Shown here: positions 1 through 5,068 of the stretch, one piece after another
How the letters are laid out: the number at the start of each line of letters is the position of its first letter
How positions within the stretch are numbered: position 1 is the stretch's first letter
NCBI GenBank assembly: GCA_025924755.1
Contig: JAICHT010000262.1
Location: 1 to 5,068, forward strand
Direction of reading: 5' to 3'
DNA from: Chitinophagaceae bacterium
GTDB taxonomy: Bacteria > Bacteroidota > Bacteroidia > Chitinophagales > Chitinophagaceae
DNA: 5,068 nucleotides
Notes under the pieces: model-generated
What the model was told of the DNA's origin: nothing
Databases searched by the model: none
Seen by the model: the letters and a program-made list of their open reading frames with translations, nothing else
Made by a program: the position numbers and the translations under genes

Positions 1-129
1 ATGTGCTATGCAAAATCGATCTCTTTTAAAGCAGTTTGAAGTCATCAGGCACTAATCGAAATTAAATTAGGATATTTTAAAACAAATTAAAAAGCAGGCA
101 ACTTCAACGATGTTTATTCTGCATATTCA
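1..129. other. Intergenic stretch, no gene recognised
   Basis: I see no coding region, RNA or repeat here. The longest start-initiated reading from base 1 on the plus strand is 12 codons and stops at about base 39. The minus strand, which would carry the missing C-terminal part of the neighbouring GIY-YIG relic, is broken by several stops and shows no recognisable continuation of that family. The stretch is AT-rich and may include the 3' flank of a gene outside the window. Confidence 0.6.
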
Positions 130-293
130 TTAAGTCTGATTGTAAAGAAAAGTTCCAGCGTAAGCAATTGCCCAATCTCCGGTAAAACCTTTATTATTAA
201 AGTTATGTTTTGGCAGGCATTCTTCTATTTCATCGCCTATATATCCTCCGTAATATTCGCCTTTGCGATTGGAATAAAGTATAAGGTGTACAT
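130..293 (-). pseudogene. Decayed GIY-YIG endonuclease gene
   Basis: The minus strand encodes about 55 residues that match the start of small single-domain GIY-YIG nucleases. Visible blocks are IYVHLILYSN (family: YVYILYS), EYYGGYIGD (family: YYVGYTGD), EECLPKHN (family: EERLRKHN) and NNKGFTGDW. The decay is clear. The catalytic arginine position in the EERL block is cysteine. The acidic residue expected after the 'WxxxY' block is replaced (YAGTF instead of YTEEF). About three residues are missing before the DW. A stop at 130-132 comes about 25-30 residues before the usual end. No ATG or GTG is in frame: the only ATG at a sensible place (291-293) reads MYTLY, family-like, and then needs a frameshift to join the main frame. 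Otherwise the frame can only begin at a TTG inside the terminator hairpin. The frame stays open upstream through the tRNA, which is probably accidental. Family identity is fairly firm; a functional product is unlikely. Confidence 0.7.
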
Positions 294-325
294 AAATAAA
301 AAGACCTCGCAAATGCGAGGTCTTT
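291..325 (-). terminator. Rho-independent terminator of tRNA-Val
   Basis: On the plus strand AAAGACCTCGC (300-310) and GCGAGGTCTTT (315-325) form a perfect 11-bp inverted repeat with a 4-base loop. Read on the minus strand, the hairpin starts two bases after the tRNA discriminator base and is followed by a U-rich run (TTTTTATTTATG, 302 down to 291). This is a textbook intrinsic terminator for the tRNA transcript. The last three bases of the U-rich run are the ATG that I take as the original start of the GIY-YIG relic. Confidence 0.9.
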
Positions 326-326
326 G

Positions 327-401
327 TGGGAGCACACGGGTTCGAACCGCGGACCCTCTGCTTGTAAGGCAGATGCTCTAAACCAGCTGAGCTATGCTCC
401 C
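327..401 (-). tRNA. tRNA-Val (anticodon UAC)
   Basis: The minus strand folds as a complete tRNA. The acceptor stem is GGGAGCA/TGCTCCC with discriminator A at 327. The D-arm is GCTC/GAGC with loop AGCTGGTTTA. The anticodon stem is TCTGC/GCAGA around loop CTTACAA, giving anticodon TAC (valine, codon GUA and related). The variable region is GGGTC, and the T-arm is CGCGG/CCGTG with loop TTCGAAC. CCA is not encoded (ACAAAG follows), so it must be added after transcription. The gene has its own promoter just upstream and its own terminator just downstream, so it can be a monocistronic unit. Some readthrough from mtaB is possible because I see no terminator between them. Confidence 0.96.
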
Positions 402-412
402 TTTTCCCGTTT

Positions 413-430
413 GGGAGTGCAAATATAAGA
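413..430 (-). promoter_or_regulatory. tRNA-Val promoter (Bacteroidota -7 box)
   Basis: The minus strand has TATATTTG (427 down to 420), a perfect match to the Bacteroidota -7 consensus TAnnTTTG. It lies 18 bases before the tRNA 5' end, so transcription should begin near 413 with a leader of about 12 bases. I see no good -33 TTG at the proper distance. An A/T-rich tract (about 446-460) lies upstream. The leader contains a small TCCC/GGGA inverted repeat of unknown meaning. Confidence 0.65.
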
Positions 431-471
431 GCTAAACAATTACTGAAAAATTTTTTTAAACAAATTAGTCG

Positions 472-1743
472 CTAAATTTTCCAATCAATAATCTGGTTCC
501 GGTAATCTTCCTGTGCAGGAGTCAAAATGCGAATATAATTATCGGTGTATCCTTCCATCATTCCGTTTTTCTCACCTTTTTCAAATAATACTTTTCTTGT
601 CTGCCCCTGGTGCTGCTCGGTGAAATATTGCATCTTTAAATAGCTTAAGTTGCGCAACTGCTTGTTTCGCTGATGCCGTAAAGCCATAGGTACTATATGC
701 GGAATTTCTAATGCCTTGGTATGTGGCCTTTCCGAATAGGTAAATACATGGAGATACGAAATATCCAGGGCATGTAGAAAATCGAATGTTTCTTTAAAAT
801 GCGCATCGGTCTCTCCCGGGAACCCGACTATCACGTCCACGCCAATAGCACAATGCGGCATTAGCGCTTTTACCAGTTGCACCTTTTCTGCATACAATTC
901 TCTTTTATACCGCCGCCGCATCAATCCTAAAATTTCATTGCTGCCACTCTGCAATGGAATATGAAAATGCGGCATAAACTTTTTGCTTCCGGCCACAAAT
1001 TCTATAATAGGTTGCGTCAGCAAATTGGGTTCAATAGAAGAAATGCGATAGCGTTCGATACCATCCACTTCATCCAGTTGCACTATCAAATCATAAAATG
1101 AAGCATCGGTTTTCTTGCCATCGCCGCCCTTACCAAAATCACCAAGATTCACGCCTGTCAGCACTATTTCTTTTATCCCTTTTTGCGCCAGTTCATTGGC
1201 AGTATGTACTACATTAGCAATACTATCACTACGGCTGCGTCCCCTTGCCATAGGGATGGTACAAAAGGAGCAATTATAATCACAGCCATCCTGCACTTTT
1301 AAAAAAGTTCTGGTACGGTCATTTAAAGAATAGGAGGCATGAAAGCCGCTTACTTCTTCAATATCACAACTGCTTATTTTGGTAGAATCACCCTTGGTAA
1401 GTTCCTTAAGATGAGCCGATAAATTAAATTTTTCCGCAGCGCCCAATACCAGGTCTACACCAGGTATTTCTGCAATTTCTTTGGGCTTTAGCTGGGCATA
1501 GCAGCCGGTAATTACTACCAGGCTTTGGGGTGTATTTCGCTGAATGCGCCGCACTAAATGCCGGCATTCCTTATCGGCGTTTTCAGTAACCGAACAGGTA
1601 TTGATTACATACACATCAGCGGCCTCTTCAAACGATGTTTTTATAAAGCCTTCACCTTCCAGTTGCCGGGAAAGGGTAGAGGTTTCAGAAAAATTAAGTT
1701 TGCAACCCAGTGTGTGAAATGCTACAGTACGCCTCGTTTCCAT
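472..1743 (-). CDS. mtaB: tRNA t6A37 methylthiotransferase MtaB
   Basis: This 423-residue protein is a radical-SAM methylthiotransferase of the MtaB (YqeV) group. It converts t6A at position 37 of ANN-reading tRNAs to ms2t6A, using two [4Fe-4S] clusters in the cytoplasm. The N-terminal methylthiotransferase domain (about 5-100) has the three auxiliary-cluster cysteines C14 (LGCKLN), C50 (NTCSV) and C81 (TGCYA). The radical-SAM domain has C154/C158/C161 (CDYNCSFC), then LQSGS (264-268), VGFPGET (306-312) and the MtaB-like FTYSERPHT (334-342). The last 45 residues are a short TRAM-like RNA-binding part. LGCKLN and FTYSxRxxT favour MtaB over MiaB or RimO. I chose the ATG at 1743: a TTG three codons upstream would extend the frame, but the family alignment begins near METRRTVAFHTLGC and the -7 box overlaps that upstream TTG. 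No Shine-Dalgarno is present. The gene is divergent from the deiminase gene. Confidence 0.95.
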   Translation of the reverse strand: METRRTVAFHTLGCKLNFSETSTLSRQLEGEGFIKTSFEEAADVYVINTCSVTENADKECRHLVRRIQRNTPQSLVVITGCYAQLKPKEIAEIPGVDLVLGAAEKFNLSAHLKELTKGDSTKISSCDIEEVSGFHASYSLNDRTRTFLKVQDGCDYNCSFCTIPMARGRSRSDSIANVVHTANELAQKGIKEIVLTGVNLGDFGKGGDGKKTDASFYDLIVQLDEVDGIERYRISSIEPNLLTQPIIEFVAGSKKFMPHFHIPLQSGSNEILGLMRRRYKRELYAEKVQLVKALMPHCAIGVDVIVGFPGETDAHFKETFDFLHALDISYLHVFTYSERPHTKALEIPHIVPMALRHQRNKQLRNLSYLKMQYFTEQHQGQTRKVLFEKGEKNGMMEGYTDNYIRILTPAQEDYRNQIIDWKI

Positions 1744-1749
1744 GAAGCG

Positions 1750-1757
1750 CAAAGGTA
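1750..1757 (-). promoter_or_regulatory. mtaB -7 promoter box, possibly leaderless
   Basis: The minus strand reads TACCTTTG, a full match to TAnnTTTG, ending only 6 bases before the mtaB ATG. If used, transcription would begin at or within a base or two of the start codon, giving a leaderless or nearly leaderless mRNA. No clear -33 TTG lies at the proper distance upstream, which is A/T-rich. An alternative -7 box, TATATTCG (one mismatch, minus strand at 1819-1826), would give a leader of about 70 bases. Confidence 0.4.
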
Positions 1758-1911
1758 ATACTTATAAAAACTTTTAAAACCTGCCTTTTGCATAGTAGTG
1801 TTAATATGGGGTTTACGCCGAATATAGTACCTTGCAGCATGTTTAGGTTTTCAAAACATAGTAAATCCTGTTTGCTGGCTTATTTCCTCAATCTTATTTC
1901 TTCTGCAGATT

Positions 1912-1950
1912 GCGGATTGCCCGATTACTGATCGGCTGCAATTGATCCGC
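1912..1950. repeat. Compound inverted repeat upstream of deiminase
   Basis: The left arm GCGGATTGCCCGAT (1912-1925) pairs in three blocks with the right side: CCGAT with ATCGG (1931-1935), TGC with GCA (1938-1940), and GCGGAT with ATCCGC (1945-1950). The loop is TACTG, and the right side has bulges CT and ATTG. That gives 14 pairs in a 39-base element. The right end overlaps the proposed -33 TTG of the deiminase operon, so it could be a repressor or activator site. If an upstream start is used, it would instead be an RNA hairpin in the 5' leader. The pairing is visible; the role is inference. Confidence 0.45.
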
Positions 1951-1981
1951 TTTACTTTCTCTAACTTATCTTTTAACCAAA
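1942..1981 (+). promoter_or_regulatory. Probable promoter of deiminase-ctlX operon
   Basis: A TTG at 1942-1944 and TATCTTTT at 1967-1974 are 22 bases apart. They resemble the Bacteroidota -33 TTG and -7 TAnnTTTG elements, with one mismatch in the -7 box (final T for G). Transcription would begin near 1981, about 11 bases before the ATG at 1992. No Shine-Dalgarno precedes the ATG. A weaker upstream alternative is TTTG (1871-1874) with TATTTCTT (1895-1902), which has two mismatches. Confidence 0.45.
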
Positions 1982-1991
1982 ACATTTTGTT

Positions 1992-3506
1992 ATGCCTTCG
2001 GATACGAATGGTTTATATATTGATTCTGAAATTGGCTCGCTAAGAAAGATTTTAATACACAGTCCTGACGGCGGCATCGGAAAAATTATTCCAAGCACCT
2101 TCGCCGATAATCTATATGATGACATCGTGCATTTAAAAAACATGCAGAAAGAATATAATCACTATGTAAAATTGTTATTGTATTTTTTAGATCCTGATAA
2201 AATTGCATACATCAACGAATATCAAAAAAACAGCGCTATAAATAAACGCGGCAATTGTTTTATTCCAGGTAAAAAAGAATATTTTAATTCGGATAAAGTA
2301 TTAGAGGCTCAAAACCTACTGGAAGAAATTGTAAAAGACGAAAAGGTAAGGCTGAGGCTGGTTTCGGCAATATGTTCTTACGAAGAATCGAGCTTTGCTA
2401 TTCAGCAAAAACTAGAGGCTATAGAAGATCCTGCCTACCTGGCGCGGGTAATCATAACCGGTATATTGCCATCCAAAGAAGATAGGGACGAAGAATATAT
2501 TTTTCCACCTATACCCAATTTTATTTTTACACGGGATATCGGCATTATGATAAAGGATCATATTCTTTTAAGCCGAATGGCCACCACAGCCCGAAAACGC
2601 GAATCGTTAATCACCAAATTTTTGGCGCTATATTATTTCTTTAAAGACCAGCCCAATAAAATAATTGAAATTATTGAAGACTGCGATTTCTTTTTGTATG
2701 AAGAACTGGAACGCAAGCAGCAGTTCGTGTCTATTGAAGGTGGCGATATTATGATGATTCATCCCAAGCATTTGCTGATAGGATGCAGTGAACGGACATC
2801 GCCCAATGCAGTAAACGAAATGGTGCATACCATATTTAGTAAGGAATTGGGTATAGAAAAAATATCGGTGGTAAAAATTCCGATGAAGCGGGCCCAGATG
2901 CATATTGATACCATTTTTACACAAGTAAAAAGAAATGTGTGGGTGATGTATGGCCGTTATTCTGAAAACATATTAAAAGCCGAAAGCAGCATCAAAATGT
3001 CCTATCTTAATAAGGTGATGCATTCGTCTTTTCACAACGAAATTGATGAAACCGAGATCCTGCAATTCTATAAAAATGAAACAGAAAACTACCAGCGCAA
3101 TAAAGATTATCTGGTAAAAGGGAAACTACCCGGCCTGGAATCGCTGCTGCGCCAAATTAGTGAAGTGGACTTTGGTTGTGCGCCGGATGATGTAACGATC
3201 ATCTATAGTGGCAACAATGTTTTTCCACATGACGACCGCGAACAATGGACGGACTCCTGTAATGTAGTAGCATTAAAAGAAGGGGTGGTAATAGGTTATG
3301 ACAGGAACGATCGTACTTCCGCAGCTTTTAAAAACGTCGGTTTCGCGGTAATGACTACTACAGAAGCCTTTGAAAAATTTGAAAAAGGTTTATCGCCACA
3401 AAGCCTGGAAAATACATTGATATTATTGCCTTCAGCAGAACTGTCGAGAGCCAGAGGCGGATCGCATTGTATGAGTATGCCCTTGCTGAGAGATCGTATT
3501 GGTTAA
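1992..3506 (+). CDS. Arginine deiminase-family protein, enlarged
   Basis: This 504-residue pentein-fold enzyme most likely hydrolyses L-arginine to citrulline and ammonia in the cytoplasm. Motifs run in the arginine deiminase order: EIGSLRKILIHSP near the N-terminus, PNFIFTRD (175-182), MATTARKRE (196-204), EGGD (249-252), IGCSERT (263-269), MHIDTIFT (303-310), VVIGYDRN (432-439) and RGGSHCMSMPL (488-498). Comparing from memory with Pseudomonas ArcA, catalytic and substrate-contact residues all have counterparts: N176, D182, R201, E249, D252, R268, H304, D306, R488, H492 and nucleophile C493. The protein is about 90 residues longer than the usual 410. Extra length lies partly between ARKRE and EGGD (about 9 residues) and mainly between 310 and 490 (about 60). 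No signal peptide or membrane segment is seen. The ATG at 1992 fits the family N-terminus. It is followed 26 bases later by ctlX, which would use its citrulline product. Action on a modified guanidine instead of free arginine cannot be excluded. Confidence 0.85.
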   Translation: MPSDTNGLYIDSEIGSLRKILIHSPDGGIGKIIPSTFADNLYDDIVHLKNMQKEYNHYVKLLLYFLDPDKIAYINEYQKNSAINKRGNCFIPGKKEYFNSDKVLEAQNLLEEIVKDEKVRLRLVSAICSYEESSFAIQQKLEAIEDPAYLARVIITGILPSKEDRDEEYIFPPIPNFIFTRDIGIMIKDHILLSRMATTARKRESLITKFLALYYFFKDQPNKIIEIIEDCDFFLYEELERKQQFVSIEGGDIMMIHPKHLLIGCSERTSPNAVNEMVHTIFSKELGIEKISVVKIPMKRAQMHIDTIFTQVKRNVWVMYGRYSENILKAESSIKMSYLNKVMHSSFHNEIDETEILQFYKNETENYQRNKDYLVKGKLPGLESLLRQISEVDFGCAPDDVTIIYSGNNVFPHDDREQWTDSCNVVALKEGVVIGYDRNDRTSAAFKNVGFAVMTTTEAFEKFEKGLSPQSLENTLILLPSAELSRARGGSHCMSMPLLRDRIG

Positions 3507-3528
3507 AATTTATTTGAACGAAATTTTA
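3504..3528 (+). repeat. Small AT-only inverted repeat between cistrons
   Basis: TAAAATTT (3504-3511, beginning with the deiminase stop codon) and AAATTTTA (3521-3528) form an 8-bp inverted repeat with a 9-base loop, ending 4 bases before the ctlX ATG. A stem made only of A-U pairs is weak. It might affect ctlX translation start or mRNA ends, or be chance in AT-rich DNA. It is not a convincing terminator, so I keep the two genes in one operon. Confidence 0.3.
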
Positions 3529-3532
3529 TTAC

Positions 3533-4444
3533 ATGAACACAACGTCTCACATATTAATGATCCGGCCGGTAAATTTTTCTTTTAACGAACAGACCGCTGT
3601 TAATAATGCGTTCCAGGTTAGTGGAGCAAAAGAAAATGTACAGAGCCTTGCAGAAAAGGAATTTGATGATATGGTGTCTTTGTTGAAAGCGCATGACATT
3701 GATATAATAGTAATAAACGATACCCCCGAGCCATTTACCCCCGATTCTATTTTTCCGAACAACTGGATTTCTTTTCATGCTGGCGGAACGGTGTGCCTGT
3801 ATCCTATGTTTGCCGAAAACAGGCGACTGGAAAGAAAACCCAATGTGATTCAATCACTGGCCAACCAGTTTCGCATTAATAATACAATTGATTTATCGGT
3901 ATACGAGCAGGAAAACAATTACCTGGAAGGTACGGGAAGTATGGTATTGGATCGGGTAAACAAAATTGCATATGCCTGCCTCTCACCAAGAACCGATAAA
4001 AAATTATTAGAAACATTTTGTGAAAAGATGCAGTATGAACCGGTTTCTTTTTATGCATATGATGCTTTGGGCGGCCTTATATATCATACCAATGTGATGA
4101 TGTGTGTTGCCGATAAATTTGTAGTGATCTGCTTGGATTCTATCAGGGATGAAAAAGAAAGAAAAGCGGTATCCAACAAAATAGAATCTTCCGGCAAAAG
4201 GCTTATTGAGATAACCGTAGACCAGATGAATCATTTTGCCGGCAATATGCTGCAGGTGCAAAATAACCGGGGCGACCTTTTTTTGGTAATGTCTTCGCAA
4301 GCCTACTACACATTGACTGAAAAACAATTGACGGAATTGACTTCCTTTAATAAAATCTTACATGCCAACCTCAAAACTATTGAAGCAAACGGCGGCGGCA
4401 GTGCCCGTTGTATGATGGCTGAGATTTTTTTAGACAAGCTTTAA
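3533..4444 (+). CDS. ctlX: Citrulline-degrading hydrolase CtlX
   Basis: This 303-residue protein belongs to the guanidine-modifying (pentein) superfamily and matches the group named citrulline utilization hydrolase CtlX, related to the Francisella citrulline ureidase. The expected reaction is citrulline + water to ornithine, CO2 and ammonia. The N-terminus SHILMIRPVNF followed by FNEQTAVNNAFQ is characteristic. Other visible blocks are DSIFPNNWIS (71-80, acidic and Asn substrate-side loop), EGTGSMVLDR (132-141), YHTNVMM (184-190) with catalytic His185, and NGGGSARCMMAE (286-297) with nucleophile Cys293. The length is usual and no part is missing. There is no signal peptide, so it should be cytosolic. 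The ATG at 3533 has no Shine-Dalgarno, as is common in Bacteroidota. The 26-base gap from the deiminase gene and the product-substrate relation support one operon. Substrate identity comes from the family, not from anything seen here. Confidence 0.88.
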   Translation: MNTTSHILMIRPVNFSFNEQTAVNNAFQVSGAKENVQSLAEKEFDDMVSLLKAHDIDIIVINDTPEPFTPDSIFPNNWISFHAGGTVCLYPMFAENRRLERKPNVIQSLANQFRINNTIDLSVYEQENNYLEGTGSMVLDRVNKIAYACLSPRTDKKLLETFCEKMQYEPVSFYAYDALGGLIYHTNVMMCVADKFVVICLDSIRDEKERKAVSNKIESSGKRLIEITVDQMNHFAGNMLQVQNNRGDLFLVMSSQAYYTLTEKQLTELTSFNKILHANLKTIEANGGGSARCMMAEIFLDKL

Positions 4445-4448
4445 TAAT

Positions 4449-4504
4449 ATAATTTGATATGGGCTTTTAAGTAATTATGATGTAAAAAGCCCATATCAAA
4501 TTAT
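4449..4504. terminator. Large inverted repeat, probable two-way terminator
   Basis: The arm at 4449-4468 (ATAATTTGATATGGGCTTTT) is the exact reverse complement of 4485-4504, a perfect 20-bp stem with a 16-base loop. It sits between the ends of the convergent ctlX (stop at 4442-4444) and mqo (stop at 4524-4526), the right place for a shared bidirectional terminator. The GC core is only GGGC/GCCC and no clear U-run follows the stem on either strand, so it is not a classical rho-independent terminator. It could also protect 3' mRNA ends. Confidence 0.6.
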
Positions 4505-4523
4505 TGCAAATTGATACTAAATT

Positions 4524-5068
4524 TTACAGCACGGGTGCCGCTTCCGGCTGTATGGTTTTAAGGCCTAGTATCTTGCTGGTTCGTGCTCTTACTTCACGGC
4601 ACAGCGTCGCATTATCACCCAAAGATTGCCCGTAAGAAGGAATCATTTCTTTTATTTTTTCTTCCCATTCCGGCGTATGTATCTTATTGCTAAAGCATTT
4701 TTTCATTAAACTCAGCATGATGGAAACCGCTGTGGAAGCACCCGGCGAGGCACCTAACAATGCTGCCAAACTGCCATCAGCTGCACTAACCACTTCGGTT
4801 CCAAATTCCAATATGCCTCCTTGTTCTTCATCTTTTTTAATTACCTGCACCCGCTGGCCCGCTACTTCCAGTTCCCAATCCTCCATTTTTGCTTCAGGAT
4901 AATATTCCTTCAATGCACCTAACCGGTCTTCCGGCGATTGACGGACCTGGTCAATAAGGTATTTGGTTAAAGGTATATTGTGAAAACCGGCAGATAGCAT
5001 CGGAAGTATATTGGCCGTTTTTATAGACATAGGTAAATCCATAAACGATCCGTTCTTCAAAAACTTGG
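4524..5068 (-). CDS. mqo: Malate:quinone oxidoreductase, C-terminal part
   Basis: This is the 3' end of mqo; the gene runs off the right edge, so the true start is not seen. About 181 codons are visible. Mqo is an FAD-dependent peripheral membrane enzyme that oxidises malate to oxaloacetate and passes electrons to the quinone pool. Recognisable blocks are KFLKNGSFMDL at the edge (Mqo of other bacteria has a similar KFLKDGSLWDL block) and the family signature TEVVSAADGSLAALLGASPG followed by ASTAV (about 4731-4799), which belongs to the FAD-binding C-terminal region. The tail PSYGQSLGDNATLCREVRARTSKILGL also fits the family. A TTG at 5058-5060 is an internal leucine, not a start. Full-length members have about 490-500 residues, so a bit over one third is present. 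No frameshift or key loss is seen in this part. It converges with ctlX. Confidence 0.93.
   Translation of the reverse strand, partial: KFLKNGSFMDLPMSIKTANILPMLSAGFHNIPLTKYLIDQVRQSPEDRLGALKEYYPEAKMEDWELEVAGQRVQVIKKDEEQGGILEFGTEVVSAADGSLAALLGASPGASTAVSIMLSLMKKCFSNKIHTPEWEEKIKEMIPSYGQSLGDNATLCREVRARTSKILGLKTIQPEAAPVL

Noticed and set aside
327..401. Reading the tRNA on the plus strand, where the anticodon loop would be CTTGTAA with TGT (Thr)
   Set aside because: The D-arm, T-arm (TTCGAAC) and discriminator are in the correct order only on the minus strand, as are the -7 box and terminator. The anticodon is therefore TAC (Val).
406..420. Possible second tRNA 3' end (GCACTCCCA on the minus strand) resembling the acceptor end of the tRNA
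   Set aside because: No T-arm precedes it; the upstream bases are the TATATTTG promoter box. The resemblance is short and likely chance.
1744..1752. TTG start three codons upstream of the chosen mtaB start
   Set aside because: It adds residues outside the family alignment and overlaps the probable -7 box; the ATG at 1743 is better.
1558..1758. Plus-strand open frame opposite the start of mtaB
   Set aside because: It lies antisense to conserved MtaB sequence and has no recognisable motif.
1839..1859. Inverted repeat ATGTTT/AAACAT in the divergent intergenic region
   Set aside because: Only six AT-rich pairs and no good position relative to either promoter; it could easily be chance.
2628..2924. 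Minus-strand open frame of 98 codons inside the deiminase gene
   Set aside because: It is a shadow of the conserved deiminase coding sequence, with no family resemblance and no promoter.
3547..4327. Several minus-strand open frames (60-106 codons) inside ctlX
   Set aside because: They overlap each other and a well-supported gene and resemble no family; they are chance frames.
4687..4902. Plus-strand open frame opposite mqo
   Set aside because: Its low-complexity Ala/Ser/Pro composition reflects the antisense of the Mqo glycine/alanine-rich signature.
5058..5060. TTG as the start of a short 178-residue gene at the right edge
   Set aside because: The frame continues to the window end with Mqo-like residues, so this is an internal leucine of a longer gene.
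1..5068. CRISPR array, insertion sequence, phage or defence system
   Set aside because: No spaced direct repeats, transposase, integrase or defence-type protein is visible. The only nuclease-like sequence is the GIY-YIG relic.

Overview
This 5,068-base window looks like chromosomal DNA of a Bacteroidota bacterium. The evidence is a moderate to low GC content, start codons without Shine-Dalgarno sequences, promoter -7 boxes of the TAnnTTTG type (a perfect match before the tRNA), and Bacteroidota-like protein sequences. The family Chitinophagaceae or a relative would fit, but the window cannot settle that.

Layout from left to right. Bases 1-129 hold no recognisable gene. Bases 130-293 (minus) carry the worn remains of a GIY-YIG endonuclease gene. 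It abuts the rho-independent terminator (about 291-325) of a tRNA-Val(UAC) gene (327-401, minus), whose promoter is at about 413-430. Next is mtaB (472-1743, minus), encoding the radical-SAM methylthiotransferase that makes ms2t6A37 in tRNAs. A divergent intergenic region (1744-1991) holds probable promoters for both directions and a compound inverted repeat. Two plus-strand genes follow, 26 bases apart and probably one operon: an enlarged arginine deiminase-family protein (1992-3506) and ctlX, a citrulline-degrading hydrolase (3533-4444). A perfect 20-bp inverted repeat (4449-4504) separates them from the convergent 3' part of mqo, malate:quinone oxidoreductase (4524 to the window edge, minus).

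How the genes work together. The main functional unit is the arginine deiminase plus CtlX pair, both of the guanidine-modifying (pentein) superfamily. Read together they suggest arginine -> citrulline + NH3, then citrulline -> ornithine + CO2 + NH3. That route bypasses ornithine carbamoyltransferase and carbamate kinase and would yield no ATP, so it looks like nitrogen or carbon salvage rather than fermentation. Mqo (TCA cycle, membrane quinone pool) is a convergent neighbour and need not be functionally linked. MtaB and tRNA-Val are both translation-related, but MtaB is not expected to modify tRNA-Val, since t6A is found in tRNAs reading ANN codons.

No CRISPR array, insertion sequence, phage gene or defence system is visible. 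The least ordinary items are the deiminase/CtlX pair, the enlarged deiminase, the decayed GIY-YIG gene beside the tRNA terminator, and the two strong inverted repeats.
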